Notes: generated from the letters alone by a model not told the origin. DNA of 64,000 bases from JAFGXT01 sp963677165 (GCA_963677165.2 CAXXSX010000001.1:868001-932000); one strand, 5' to 3'. Counted from the stretch's first letter, positions 9,457 through 19,749 are shown. Program-made: numbers and translations.

Positions 9457-11442
9457 TCAGGATTGAAACCGGGCAAGAGATTCGCTGAGTCCGGTGTCAC
9501 GCAGGGTTTTGCGGGTGATGGCTTTGATGAATATATCGTTGTTGGCCCAAAGTTCGGCGTACTTACCCGCACGAGTGATTCCGGTATAGATCAGTTCCCG
9601 GGTCAGCAGGGATGAGTCACGAGAAGGAAGAATCATCAGGACGTTTCGGAAGCCTGAGCCCTGTGATTTGTGGATTGTCATGGCAAATACCGATTCGTGC
9701 GCCGGAAGCTGGGTCGGGGCAAAAGACACATAGCGCGGAATATCGGGATTTGTGCCGTCATATCGTGAGTTTGGGAAAAATACTCTGGTTTCCTGGAGTC
9801 CTTTTGAATTTATTGTGCCGCGGCAGATGCCGATATCGCCATTGAACAGATTCAACGAATAATCGTTTTCAGTAATCAACAGCGGCAGGCCGGAGGCATA
9901 ATCATTTTCCAGTTTCAGCAGGCGGCGGACGATTGCATTAAGGTTCAATACCCCGAAAAATCCGTGTCGGGCAGCGCAAAGAATTTTGAAATTATTGAGA
10001 ATTTCAAAAGTCCGGTCCAAGGCATCCGGGACATTGGAATTAAGAATGTCCGGATACGCTCTAAATGGTACAGGCTGACCATCTTTCAGGACAATATCCT
10101 GACGGGAAAGAATTTCATCCAGCCGCGATTCAAGTGTGGCATATTCCGGCAGCGGCAGAAGTTTGAACTGGCCCGAGTTCTCATTGGCGGTAATATTAAG
10201 CGCATTTTGCGCCGCGGGTTCCGAATTAACCTTATTTACCGCGTTCCTGACCAGCCCGATCCCGGCATTGTCGTCAAAACGATGACTTACCTTAAGCTCA
10301 ACCGCGCAATCGGTCAGCCATGACGGATTCGTGGTCGACGGAAGTTGCGGCATTGTACTGCCGGAGATCCGGGCAAAACCTTCGGTAAAAACCGGAGAGA
10401 ATCGATTGAGTTCGGACGCTTCGCAGATATCGGCGAGAACCGCACCGGATTCCACCGAGGCCAGCTGATCCTTATCTCCAAGCAGAATAATACGGGTTTC
10501 CGGAGCCAGGGCCAGGAACAGTTTGGTCATTATCGGGAGCGAGACCATTGATGCCTCATCGACGATTACCAGTTGAGCGTCCAGCGGATTGTCCGGACCG
10601 TGCCTGAAATCGGGCGAATTATGAATGGTTCCGAGCATGGCATGAAGCGTAAATGCCTCTAGCCCGGTGATTCGCTGTCTGACCGGTTCACTGCAATTCA
10701 GGTTGTCCAGTTCGGACATTACGGCTTCCCGGAGCCTGGCTTGAGCCTTACCGGTTGGCGCGCAAAGTTTTATCCGGCAGTCAGGATTGTGTTCCAGTAA
10801 CAACGCGATAATTGCCGCTACCACCGTAGTTTTTCCGGTGCCGGGACCGCCGGTGATTACGCTGAATGGATTGGTCAGCGCGGTATAAACCGCCACTTGC
10901 TGCCAGTCGACCGCTCCTGATGAATTGGCGGAGAAAGTCGAGAATAGTTTTGAGCAGCTGGTTATTTCGCCGGGTTCAAGCTGAGTCGGGAGAAATTCGG
11001 ACGAGCAACAGCGTTTATAAATTAATTCGGCCAGTTCCTGTTCGTATTCCCAGTAACGGTAGAGATACAACCGGTTGGCCCGGTCCAGAATCAGCGGGGT
11101 GCGTCGTTGGTCTTCCGGGGCACTGATTACCGAGGCATATTGCGGATCGCGTAGTATCCTGGTTAAGTCGATGATTTCGGGAATTGCTACCGTGAATTGT
11201 TCGTAGTCGGGAATATCGCAGTTTTCCGCGGGATATTCCGGGAAGTTTTGTCCGGCGAATTGTTCCAGCGGGGTGCAGACATGCGAGTTCCTGACCGAGT
11301 ACGACGCCAGAGCGGCAGCAAGAAACAATTCAGGACAGCTCGTCTTGGACAGCTCAGACACAAAACCGGCAAAATGCAGGTCAATATCCTGAAAGCCCAC
11401 ACTGTTTTTTACCGTTTTAATATCATTTATATTAATGGTCAT
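9457..11442 (-). CDS. recD: Exodeoxyribonuclease V alpha subunit RecD
   Basis: The 5'-3' helicase subunit of RecBCD, which unwinds and degrades DNA from double-strand ends until it meets Chi. The 661 residues include Walker A (GGPGTGKTTVVAA, about 195-210), the Walker B stretch VIVDEASMVSLP, motif III-like LLGDKDQLASVESGAV and the C-terminal UvrD-like motifs FAMTIHKSQGSGF and YTGITRAGKYAEL. The start ATG lies 11 bases inside the end of recB, with GGAG upstream. It is the last gene of a recC-recB-recD set. Length and motif order fit the family; nothing looks broken. Confidence 0.95.
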   Translation of the reverse strand: MTININDIKTVKNSVGFQDIDLHFAGFVSELSKTSCPELFLAAALASYSVRNSHVCTPLEQFAGQNFPEYPAENCDIPDYEQFTVAIPEIIDLTRILRDPQYASVISAPEDQRRTPLILDRANRLYLYRYWEYEQELAELIYKRCCSSEFLPTQLEPGEITSCSKLFSTFSANSSGAVDWQQVAVYTALTNPFSVITGGPGTGKTTVVAAIIALLLEHNPDCRIKLCAPTGKAQARLREAVMSELDNLNCSEPVRQRITGLEAFTLHAMLGTIHNSPDFRHGPDNPLDAQLVIVDEASMVSLPIMTKLFLALAPETRIILLGDKDQLASVESGAVLADICEASELNRFSPVFTEGFARISGSTMPQLPSTTNPSWLTDCAVELKVSHRFDDNAGIGLVRNAVNKVNSEPAAQNALNITANENSGQFKLLPLPEYATLESRLDEILSRQDIVLKDGQPVPFRAYPDILNSNVPDALDRTFEILNNFKILCAARHGFFGVLNLNAIVRRLLKLENDYASGLPLLITENDYSLNLFNGDIGICRGTINSKGLQETRVFFPNSRYDGTNPDIPRYVSFAPTQLPAHESVFAMTIHKSQGSGFRNVLMILPSRDSSLLTRELIYTGITRAGKYAELWANNDIFIKAITRKTLRDTGLSESLARFQS

Positions 11443-14400
11443 AATTGGCTCCGAGCAGTTTGTCCAGTTCAGTAATCAAAGCGAAATCGGGGCGGTCGTA
11501 AAATACACCGCGACCTGGAACCGCAGGATTTACTCCGCGCAGGAACATATAGTAGATTCCGCCGAAGCAGGAATCAAAGTCGTAATTCGCACCCAGTCGC
11601 GATTTCAGATAGCGATGTAGAGCCACCGTATAAAAAAGGTACTGTAGAAAATAGAAATTACGTGCCATTTCATCGCGTAGTACGGGGGCGTCAAAACCAT
11701 CGGGCTGACCGTTTAGCCGGTTCGATTTCCAATCGAGAATATAATACTTGTGATTGTGCCGGAACAGCAGGTCGATAAATCCGATCATAAAGCCGCCGGA
11801 AATAACCGTGTCCCAGTCGCCGAAGTCGTTAAGGCCGAACTTTTCTTTCGCGAAATCAGCCAGCTTTGCGGCAATTTGAGTGGTATCCACCCGTTCATTA
11901 AGTTTGAAATTAAACTCCAGTTCGGCAAGTCGGTCTTTCTCTTCAATTTCAGCCAGTTTAAAGCCGTCAAGCGGAGTGTTCAGGACATCCGACACCATAT
12001 TGGAAACCACCGTGTATTTACGTGCGGCAAGCTGTTCCGGACCGGTTGCCAGACCGTATTTATTAAGAATATCAGTCGCGGTGGAGTTGATGGTTGTTTT
12101 GTCGGAAGTAAAATTCAGCTCCTCAAATATCTCATGCCAGCAGGTTCCGGTTTTCGCTCCTGCGGGGAAGTTGAAAATAGTCAGTTCGCCGTCCCGACCG
12201 GCTGCCGGTACAGGCAGAAGTGTGCTGTTGTTGTCGCTTTCATCATAGTCCTGGAATGGGGCTGTTGAACTCGATGCCGCATGCGATGCATGGGGAGCCA
12301 AACCGGAAAAACTGGTAATCCGCCAGTTTTGATTGATGGAGCCGGTAAAATGTTTGAGTTCAAGCAGCGGCAGTTCTTCGGTGAAAGAATAAGGAATTGC
12401 CGATGAATATTCCGGTACTGTGTCAAGCAGTGTTTCCGGAATGGGGACTTTGATCTCTTTGACTTTTTCTCCATTGAGAGCCATCATGCATATATCATTT
12501 GCGAACAAGTAGTAGAAAGCCGATGTGGGCTTGCTTTTGATTGCGGCGCCGGTCAGGTAACAGCGGTAGCGTGAACGGGTCACCGCCACGTAGGCCAGTC
12601 GCATCAGCTCCTGCATGTTCTCTTCATAGGTTTTCTGCCAGTCTTCCGCTTCCGGCACCATGTTCATCACCATGTTGTCATCACTGTCGTGATAGAACGC
12701 CGCGCCGCCGTTGTTTCTGAAAGGCACAGCGGTCCGGTCCCACAGGAACGGACAGAAGACGATAGGGAACTCAAGACCCTTGCTCTTGTGAACGGTCATG
12801 ATTGTAACTGCCGACTTATCGGATTCCAGGCGGATTTCATATTCATCGCTGTCGTCACGAGTTGCGGGATTACGTTGTTTGGAGAGCCAGTTAACCAGGC
12901 CGTTGACTCCGGGTTGTTTATCGATCTCATGCTGGTGCAGAATTTCAGACAGGTGCAGGAGGTTGGTAAGGGCACGTTCTCCGCCCGGATGTGACAATAG
13001 CAAACTTCTAACATCTTTTTCGGTCATGAAATGATTAAACATCTCAATGAAGGAATTATTGATCCACATACGGTTAAGAGTTTTGAAAAATTCCTGCCAT
13101 TTTTCAAGTTCGCCAGTGTTGTTCGTGTCACCTTCCAGTGACAATTCGGTCAGGTCAGTTGCGTTCATGCCGATCATGTTTGTGGTCAGCGCTCCTCGGA
13201 GCAACCGTGAGTTTTTACAATCCGCTACTGCCGCCAGCAGCAGTTCAAGTTCTTCGGATTCGGATGAATCAAATATGCTGCCGGTATTCTGAAGTACGCA
13301 GGGAATTCTCAGTTCCAGGAAGTATGGAAGCAGGTCCGTCGCCTGTTGATGTTTTGATACCAGTATGGCAAAATCTTTGGGCAACAGGTTACGAACTTTG
13401 CCCGAGCCGTCCGGAATTGTTATGGAACGGTCATTAAGCAGTTCGAAAATCTTCATTGCGGTAGTTTCACAACAGAATTTCGTCAGATTGGAAGAGTTTG
13501 GATTTCCTTCCGCCATGATGACTTTCATCGGAGCGGAGTCCGGTTTGCTGCGAACCGCCAGTTGTTCCAGATGTGAAAATCCTTTATCGGAACTTTCCGC
13601 CGGATTGAATTCAATTTTCTTATTCAGAAACGGTTTTTCCAGGCTGCCGAAAAGATTATTGACCGCTTCAACCATTCCAGGTGTTGACCGCCAGTTTTTG
13701 AGCAAGGTATACTCGTTCCCATATTTACGGGCCGCCTCCTGTTTTGCGCCGATATAAGTATAGATGTCGCCGCCTCGGAATCCGTAGATGGCCTGCTTGG
13801 GATCGCCGACCATAAAGATTGGCCGGTTGGAATCAATAAATATTCTTTTGAAGATTCGATACTGGACCGGATCGGTATCCTGGAACTCATCGATCATGGC
13901 GGCCTGGTATTTCGCTTGAATGGCGTTGAGCAGCGCGTCGTCGCCATCAATACTGATCCGGCGGTCAAGATTGATCAGCAGGTCATTGAACGTCTGAAAA
14001 TTCTGCGACTGCTTACGGGCGGAATAACGTTGCTCAAAATATTTCCGGCAATCCAGTTTCAACTGTATTGCAAAACGTTTCAGGCTGGCGAATAGATCAT
14101 TCACAGCCTGGAAAAACGGATGGGTCAATACTGATAAATTACTTTTTGTATTTGATGATTTTTCGATGCGTTCTTGTGAAAACCAGTAAAGGTGTTTCAA
14201 GGTATTATTGTCGAGGTTGTCAACGGTCATATTGTCGGCTGCATCACATATCGCCTTGATTACATCAGAATTGTGGTTTGCACGTGCTCCTGAAAGGGTT
14301 GCTCCGATCAGCTGGGAGAATACCGCATCCCGGTTCCAGAGTTCCTTTACCTTCTTAAAACGGTTTTGGAGGTCAGTGGAAATATCCTCTTCGCCGGACA

Positions 14401-15022
14401 GGCATTTGATTCCGTGGCGGTTTTGCAGTGAAGACACAAAACTGAACAGCGAGCCGATATCCAGGCCATTATATTCAGTCGCGCATAATTCAATACGACT
14501 GGCGCGCGGACCATAAAAACGGCTGCGCCAGAATTCTTCAATGATCTCCTGAATAATGCCCGAAGGATTCTGTTCCAGTTCGATATTGAACAGAATGCCG
14601 CTCTCGAAGGCGTTATCGCTGAGCATTCGGCGACAGAAACCGTGAATCGTGAAAATCGATGCTTCGTCAAAATCGCGAATGGCGGTTTTAATCAAGTGGC
14701 GGTATTGATCCAGTCCATTAGGATTGAGTTCAAAAAGATGCTTGATCAGAGCCGTGATCCTTTCGTCATCAGTTGGAGCTGAATCGCCGGATGTAAGATG
14801 TATATCGAGCTCATGCAGGATATTTCGAATCCGGTCCTTCAGTTCTTTTGTGGCGGCTTCGGTAAATGTTACCACCAGGATTTCGCTGACAGGGATCGCT
14901 TTTTCCATGACCATGCGAGCGAATAAATTCTGGATATTGTACGTTTTACCGGTACCAGCCCCGGCTTCAATGATATTGATGCCGGAAAGTTTGCAGTGGA
15001 TTGAGTCGAGTTGATTAATCAC
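11432..15022 (-). CDS. recB: Exodeoxyribonuclease V beta subunit RecB
   Basis: The 3'-5' helicase/nuclease subunit, 1196 residues. It has Walker A AGAGTGKTYNIQNLF, motif II DEFQDTDPVQYRIF, motif III FMVGDPKQAIYGFRGGD, motif V VTIMTVHKSKGLEFP and a C-terminal nuclease domain with GTCWHEIFEEL, FIDLLFRHNHKYYILDWKSN; the D..K catalytic pair is intact. The start is GTG (15022) with AGGAGG nine bases upstream inside the recC coding sequence, and the frame overlaps recC by 8 bases, so the three subunits are coupled. It should load RecA after Chi recognition as in E. coli. Confidence 0.95.
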   Translation of the reverse strand: MINQLDSIHCKLSGINIIEAGAGTGKTYNIQNLFARMVMEKAIPVSEILVVTFTEAATKELKDRIRNILHELDIHLTSGDSAPTDDERITALIKHLFELNPNGLDQYRHLIKTAIRDFDEASIFTIHGFCRRMLSDNAFESGILFNIELEQNPSGIIQEIIEEFWRSRFYGPRASRIELCATEYNGLDIGSLFSFVSSLQNRHGIKCLSGEEDISTDLQNRFKKVKELWNRDAVFSQLIGATLSGARANHNSDVIKAICDAADNMTVDNLDNNTLKHLYWFSQERIEKSSNTKSNLSVLTHPFFQAVNDLFASLKRFAIQLKLDCRKYFEQRYSARKQSQNFQTFNDLLINLDRRISIDGDDALLNAIQAKYQAAMIDEFQDTDPVQYRIFKRIFIDSNRPIFMVGDPKQAIYGFRGGDIYTYIGAKQEAARKYGNEYTLLKNWRSTPGMVEAVNNLFGSLEKPFLNKKIEFNPAESSDKGFSHLEQLAVRSKPDSAPMKVIMAEGNPNSSNLTKFCCETTAMKIFELLNDRSITIPDGSGKVRNLLPKDFAILVSKHQQATDLLPYFLELRIPCVLQNTGSIFDSSESEELELLLAAVADCKNSRLLRGALTTNMIGMNATDLTELSLEGDTNNTGELEKWQEFFKTLNRMWINNSFIEMFNHFMTEKDVRSLLLSHPGGERALTNLLHLSEILHQHEIDKQPGVNGLVNWLSKQRNPATRDDSDEYEIRLESDKSAVTIMTVHKSKGLEFPIVFCPFLWDRTAVPFRNNGGAAFYHDSDDNMVMNMVPEAEDWQKTYEENMQELMRLAYVAVTRSRYRCYLTGAAIKSKPTSAFYYLFANDICMMALNGEKVKEIKVPIPETLLDTVPEYSSAIPYSFTEELPLLELKHFTGSINQNWRITSFSGLAPHASHAASSSTAPFQDYDESDNNSTLLPVPAAGRDGELTIFNFPAGAKTGTCWHEIFEELNFTSDKTTINSTATDILNKYGLATGPEQLAARKYTVVSNMVSDVLNTPLDGFKLAEIEEKDRLAELEFNFKLNERVDTTQIAAKLADFAKEKFGLNDFGDWDTVISGGFMIGFIDLLFRHNHKYYILDWKSNRLNGQPDGFDAPVLRDEMARNFYFLQYLFYTVALHRYLKSRLGANYDFDSCFGGIYYMFLRGVNPAVPGRGVFYDRPDFALITELDKLLGANYDH

Positions 15023-18000
15023 TGATAATTACCTCCTCGAGCCAGTCTTGAATCCGACCACTTTCATCGCAGTAGAATGGTTCATAAACGGTACGGGCCA
15101 TCTCCGCAAATACGTCTGTTGACAGTATTTCTTCGGTAAAACATTTTCGTATTGCCGGATCGTCCGCTTCGCCGGGGGAATATTCGCCGGTAGAGAAATT
15201 CGTAGTTCCGGCGAATGCTGTTTTTGACTGTGCGGTTTTTCTTTCAATGAGCGGTTCCTTCTTGTTTCTTCCGAGTGTACCGGTAGCATAGGCAAACGAC
15301 GCTTGAGGAAAGAAGGGCAGGGGAGCGATTTGTCCCTTGCTGTAAAGTTTTATAATATTTTCCAGTTGTTCCGCCGCGACCTCCCGGGGCAGCGGATGAA
15401 AGATGCGAATCGGGTCGGCGATGGAGGTGCCGATTATCGCTGTGGTCTTCACTTCTCTATTGCTGTGCAGTGTGAATAATAAATGACGAATCCAGGTTTC
15501 AAGGGCGTCTTTGCCTTTGAAACTGGCAAACCGGAAGCAAGTCATTTCATCGTTGGCGATATCCGATAATTTACCTGTAAGTTTATAGGAGCCAACTGTT
15601 ATTTCCGCATTTACCTGAGCACCTCGACCGACGCGTTCCTTGAGATTAAATGTATTCACAAACTTTTCTAGTTCGCGCTGTTTTTCAGCGAATAACTTCT
15701 CTCCTGTCATACCGGGAGGCAGCAGGTCGCGATGCTTTACGCTTTGGTACAACTGGCTGAGATTTTTGTTATCAAGAATATTGTCGATGATTATCTGATT
15801 CAACTGATAGTTGCCCAGGCCGTCGAGTCCGAATGGTTCGGTGTCCTGTATTTCATCTTCCGTACCCGGTACGATTATCGTTTCAAGGCGACGATTGATC
15901 AGAAATGCCGCTGGATTACGCAGGAATCTGACAAGGTCGCTAAGGGTAATGTGTTTAATCTCATCCTGATTTTCCCGAGGACGTAATTCCAGGTCCTGTG
16001 GGAAAAATTCTTTTTTGCTTTGCGGCTGAAGCAATGCGTTGGCGGCTGAGTAATTCTGTTCGGAATAAGAAAAGAGTTGGCCGCCGGAAAAATATTCATG
16101 ATCGAAAGCCTGAAGTTTGTGTATGGTTTCAAGCTGGCTGAAAGCGTCTGTATTCAGAGTGGATTTAAAGCCGCTGTTCAGGAAATCCCTGAGCTCACAG
16201 ACCGGTACCGCGGGCGGTTTCGCGGAGTTGTCTTTCTCATCCATACCCTGATAACTGATATACAGGCAGTCGCGGGCGGAGAGCAGCGCTTCCAGAAACA
16301 GATAGCGGTCCTCGAAACGTTTCGAACGGTCGCAGGCGCGGAGGTTGGAGGCGATCACGTCGAACCCCAGATGGGTGTCACTGCGCGGAAACTCGCCGTC
16401 GTTCATTCCCAGCAGGCAGATTACCCGGGTGGGAATGCTGCGCATCGGCTGCATGGAGCAGAACGTTACCTTTCCGCGAAGAAAGCCTTCCGAATCCGTT
16501 TCCGATTCCATAAGTTCTGTAACACAACAGCGAATGACCTCAATTGATATTGGATCGTTGAAACCGGATTGAACCGCGTTTTCAATCAATTTATTCAGCG
16601 TTGACCGGATCAAGGCGATTTCGCGGAATGAATCGTTGTCGCTAAGGAAAAAACGTGAAAGCATCTGGTTCAGCGTTTTTCCCCAACTATCCAGTGAACG
16701 TGGATGTTTTAAATCGTTTTCCAATTCAAACAGGGCCTCTGCAAACTCACAGAAGTGTCCGAGCAGTTCGGCATTGCCGCCTTCTATTTGGTCGTAAGGC
16801 AGAATATCGCAGATCAGGCTGGAGTCAGCATTGCCGTCATCGGGAACGGCAAATCCCATCAGCATGCGTTTCAGGCCGTGTCGCCAGGAGTATTCGGAAA
16901 ATTCCACGCCGTCGAGCTGGTTGCGATGGTCGGAATCAATCCCCCAGCGGATACCGGTGTCGGTAATCCATTTGCGTATAAGTTCCAGCTGATCGTCATC
17001 AATGCCGAATGCGGTGTGAACCGGAACAGTTTCAAGAATATCCAGAATCTGTGTTGCCTTGAATTTCGAGCCGGAAAGTTTCAGCAGCTCAAGAAAGGCA
17101 TCAACGGTTTTGCTGGAGTCCCGAATGCAGCGGTCAGAAATTGAAAAAGGAATATGCTTGGCGCTGCCATAGGGTTCCCGTTCGAATACCGCCCGGATAT
17201 AGGGTGCGTAAGCTGAAATATCCGGAGCCATCACGATGATGTCGTATGGCGCGACTTCACGTTTTTCAATGATATTCAACAGATTGTCGTGAAGAATTTC
17301 GACTTCTCGCATTCGGTTATGGCAGTTATGAAACTGAATTGATGAATCGTTCTTAGCCATTTTTCGGACGCTTTGTTCTCCTGCCGCGTTCATGTCCAGA
17401 ATATCCTGCTGGATACATCCCAGTACTGATGACATATTGTAATTGTGGAAACATTCTCCCTCGGGGTCAATTCCCTCATATTCCATAACGGTACCGAAAA
17501 ATTCGCGTCCCTGACGTCCCAGCGAGGCCAGTAGTTCATTGCCGGATTCGCTGAATTCATCTTCAAGTTTTTCCCAGTTGCGCCGCTCGCGTTCTTTGTC
17601 GGTCATCAGGAATTCCCAGTATTCGCGACAGGGATTCATATAGAAAAAGTGTACAGGAATGATCTCGGATAGTTTACTACGAAAAAAGTCCAGATAAATC
17701 GGGGGCATGGTAGTAATGCCGAAGACGGAAATGCGTTCCAGCGGTGCCAGTTCTTTCTGCTTGTCAGTCGTTGGAGAATTAATAAACTCCAACAAACGTC
17801 TGGCACGGCTTTGGTGTTGTCCGGCAAGTTGTCGCCAGATGGCTGCCTGCCAGACATCATCCCTGGAAAATTTGCCTTGTTCCCAGTCCCGTAAAAGTTC
17901 CGGACGGTAAATCTGATACTGGTCGAAAGTGTGAGCGATTTTCCCTGCCAGCTGATAGCGTTTCAGTTCAATATTTTCGCCTTTGATATAGTACGACAGC

Positions 18001-18332
18001 TGCTTGAGTTCGCCGGTAAGTCCGGCGGAAAGCATCTGATAGATTCGCCAGGACATAATTTCACGGGTGAATTCGTTTTTGCTGTTTGCCGGAGCCGGGA
18101 CAAAAACATCCAGCAGATCCCAGATCAAGGCGTTCAGGAACGGAAAATCGATATTAGCGGCAACCGGACGGTTCGAGGCGATATACTGTTTGAGCCAGGT
18201 TGCCATCCCGAGGTTTTGAACTACAACGGTTTCCTTTGTAAAGACATCTTCCGGCGGTCTGTCGGTAATTTCTGTTAGAAATCTGTCCGCCAGAACTTCC
18301 AGTTGATTACCGGTATATAGGTGAAATTTCAC
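15015..18332 (-). CDS. recC: Exodeoxyribonuclease V gamma subunit RecC
   Basis: The Chi-scanning subunit of RecBCD, 1105 residues, related to an inactive helicase/nuclease. The family beginning is recognisable (LYTGNQLEVLADRFLTEI), as are VVQNLGMATWLKQYIA, PVHFFYMNPCREYWE, IIVMAPDISAYAPYIRAVFE and RVICLLGMNDGEFPRS. The start is GTG at 18332, preceded closely by GGGGG. It is first in the recC-recB-recD order, like E. coli but without ptr inserted. The 450 bases upstream contain an A-family palindrome. Confidence 0.95.
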   Translation of the reverse strand: MKFHLYTGNQLEVLADRFLTEITDRPPEDVFTKETVVVQNLGMATWLKQYIASNRPVAANIDFPFLNALIWDLLDVFVPAPANSKNEFTREIMSWRIYQMLSAGLTGELKQLSYYIKGENIELKRYQLAGKIAHTFDQYQIYRPELLRDWEQGKFSRDDVWQAAIWRQLAGQHQSRARRLLEFINSPTTDKQKELAPLERISVFGITTMPPIYLDFFRSKLSEIIPVHFFYMNPCREYWEFLMTDKERERRNWEKLEDEFSESGNELLASLGRQGREFFGTVMEYEGIDPEGECFHNYNMSSVLGCIQQDILDMNAAGEQSVRKMAKNDSSIQFHNCHNRMREVEILHDNLLNIIEKREVAPYDIIVMAPDISAYAPYIRAVFEREPYGSAKHIPFSISDRCIRDSSKTVDAFLELLKLSGSKFKATQILDILETVPVHTAFGIDDDQLELIRKWITDTGIRWGIDSDHRNQLDGVEFSEYSWRHGLKRMLMGFAVPDDGNADSSLICDILPYDQIEGGNAELLGHFCEFAEALFELENDLKHPRSLDSWGKTLNQMLSRFFLSDNDSFREIALIRSTLNKLIENAVQSGFNDPISIEVIRCCVTELMESETDSEGFLRGKVTFCSMQPMRSIPTRVICLLGMNDGEFPRSDTHLGFDVIASNLRACDRSKRFEDRYLFLEALLSARDCLYISYQGMDEKDNSAKPPAVPVCELRDFLNSGFKSTLNTDAFSQLETIHKLQAFDHEYFSGGQLFSYSEQNYSAANALLQPQSKKEFFPQDLELRPRENQDEIKHITLSDLVRFLRNPAAFLINRRLETIIVPGTEDEIQDTEPFGLDGLGNYQLNQIIIDNILDNKNLSQLYQSVKHRDLLPPGMTGEKLFAEKQRELEKFVNTFNLKERVGRGAQVNAEITVGSYKLTGKLSDIANDEMTCFRFASFKGKDALETWIRHLLFTLHSNREVKTTAIIGTSIADPIRIFHPLPREVAAEQLENIIKLYSKGQIAPLPFFPQASFAYATGTLGRNKKEPLIERKTAQSKTAFAGTTNFSTGEYSPGEADDPAIRKCFTEEILSTDVFAEMARTVYEPFYCDESGRIQDWLEEVIISD

Positions 18333-18429
18333 GAACCCCCTGTCCCTGTCAAAGTATTGCGTTGTTTCCTGTTTAAATTACCATATTCCGTTGACAGTTC
18401 AAGGAGGAGTTTTTTATTTTGTTAAATGC

Positions 18430-18576
18430 AAAAGAGTCTTGCGAAATGAGACGTAATAGGTAGGGCGCGCTCTCCGCAGCGCGCCGTTTTCCATAATTTT
18501 GTGCTCAGGCACAAAATTGCGGACGGTTACGGAGATCCATCCCTACCCAATAAACTGCATTTCGCACGAGTCTTTT
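18430..18576 (+). repeat. A-family palindromic element, full-length copy A1
   Basis: About 147 bases whose two ends mirror each other (AAAAGAGTCTTGCGAAATG against CATTTCGCACGAGTCTTTT). Inside lie three smaller hairpins in a row: GGCGCGC/GCGCGCC, then ATTTTGTGC/GCACAAAAT, then GGACGGTT/(AACCGTCC in copies A2 and A4). The whole can fold as a three-armed, cloverleaf-like figure on either strand. Other copies are at about 19744-19867, 22330-22447 and 38030-38177. It contains no gene. It sits between recC and a divergent secreted-protein gene. Confidence 0.85.
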
Positions 18577-18642
18577 AAAGCAAAAGAAGGGAGAAGCTGA
18601 CCTGTATGTAGCTATGTTTTTTGCTAAAAATACAGGGCGTAT

Positions 18643-18671
18643 TTGACATGATATAAATATTAGCTTATCGT
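18643..18671 (+). promoter_or_regulatory. Predicted promoter of the 18784 gene
   Basis: TTGACA (18643-18648), a 17-base spacer and TATCGT (18666-18671). The same arrangement (TTGAAA, 17 bases, TATCGT) is kept in the duplicated flank at 19933-19961, where the spacer is nearly identical. The -10 is not a good consensus match, so conservation between copies is the main support. Confidence 0.5.
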
Positions 18672-18783
18672 AGGATGCATGGGAGGATATGATTATCATG
18701 GTTCCATAAATTTAAGTAAAGGTGGTATTTCAGTTACAAGTAAGTTAGATGCTGATAATTATAAATAAAAAGGGAAATATTAA

Positions 18784-19419
18784 ATGAATATTAAAACAAT
18801 TATTTTGATGTTTATTGTACTGTTAAATATCACAATTGAAGCAGCAGAACCTGTTAAAGGCAAAAGCCAGGATAATGCTGTTATAAAATTATCAACAGAA
18901 TTTGAAAAAGTTAAAGAAGCTATAGATTCAGCTGATAATCAAGATATAATGCAGGCTCTCGTTCATGTTGCTAGGTTTAAGAGAATCGAAGTTGGCAATG
19001 ATAAAAATACTCTAGAATTAAAATATAGGTTTATGTTAATATTACGTATATCCTATATAGCAAAATGTGAATCTTTGACCAAAGAAAACATTAGTTGTCC
19101 ACAATTTAAATATCCTGCTTCAGTGAAATTTTTAAATCACTTAAGCAATAGGCCTGTAGATCCTGAGTCATTAAAAGACCCTAATACAAAAAGGGAGTAT
19201 GATAACGCTCGGAAAGATTATAAAGCTAAGATGAAAGAATATCTTATTAACCGAAATATATCAGGTATTGCCAGAGCTCAAAAAGAATTATTTATGAAAG
19301 AATTTGCTAGTAATCCAAAGAAAGCTCAAATCAATAAGCTGTCCATAGTAATGGCAGTGGTGCAAGATCAGAAAAAAAGGAACATATGGTTAGAAGAAAT
19401 GCTTAAACTAATGAAATAA
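18784..19419 (+). CDS. Unknown secreted protein, first flank-sharing unit
   Basis: A 211-residue protein I do not recognise. The first 21 residues are a signal peptide (two Lys, then IILMFIVLLNITI, cleavage near EAAEP). The mature part is charged and helical, with two Cys about 10 apart (AKCESLTKENISCP) that could form a disulphide. The ATG has AGGG upstream. Codons are AT-rich compared with recC. The flanks (A element and promoter before, GGGGTCAG cluster and B block after) recur around the unrelated 20018 gene, so the gene looks like interchangeable cargo. Confidence 0.75.
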   Translation: MNIKTIILMFIVLLNITIEAAEPVKGKSQDNAVIKLSTEFEKVKEAIDSADNQDIMQALVHVARFKRIEVGNDKNTLELKYRFMLILRISYIAKCESLTKENISCPQFKYPASVKFLNHLSNRPVDPESLKDPNTKREYDNARKDYKAKMKEYLINRNISGIARAQKELFMKEFASNPKKAQINKLSIVMAVVQDQKKRNIWLEEMLKLMK

Positions 19420-19423
19420 TAAG

Positions 19424-19562
19424 GTAATTGCGGGGTCAGTCTAATTGCGGGGTCAGTAATTGCGGGGTCAGACTTGTACATCGTCACATTTTTACTTGTC
19501 TAATTGCGGGGTCAGACTTGTAATTGCGGGGTCAGACTTGTACATCGTCACATTTTTACTTG
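19424..19562 (+). repeat. Cluster of TAATTGCGGGGTCAG repeats
   Basis: Five copies of TAATTGCGGGGTCAG lie head to tail, two of them continuing into GACTTGTACATCGTCACATT and ending in TTTTACTTG. The head GGGGTCAGA resembles the GGGGTCGGA end of the RAYT element at 55806, so these are probably terminal remnants of related RAYT-mobilised elements (inference). There is no coding content. Confidence 0.7.
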
Positions 19563-19749
19563 CGCAAACACATTCTTCTTGACCTCGTTGAAAATGATTG
19601 AGAGAAGGATTATAGTAATAAATATAATAAGGCTTGTGCTGAATGCTTCGCATTCATTTTTTCAGAGTAGCTTGCGATCTCCGAGCGCAAATAGCAATTT
19701 TGCTGATATCAGGTGGATTTACGTGTAACCTTGGAAGTCACGAATTTAG
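19563..19749 (+). repeat. Duplicated downstream block with B-family hairpin (B1)
   Basis: Nearly identical to 21306-21495. It includes a GAATG/CATTC hairpin, then the B element: TTGCG/CGCAA hairpin, AGCAA/TTGCT hairpin, and a stretch ending CACGAATTTAGG that runs straight into the next A element. It lies after the first secreted-protein gene; the second copy lies after the second. Confidence 0.75.

Noticed and set aside
9342..9572. Minus-strand open frame overlapping the recD end
   Set aside because: Its codons mostly lie in another frame of recD, whose reading is secure.
19424..19562. GGGGTCAG cluster as a CRISPR or integron attC array
   Set aside because: Spacing is irregular, there are no spacers, no integrase and no attC-type core sites; RAYT-end remnants explain it better.
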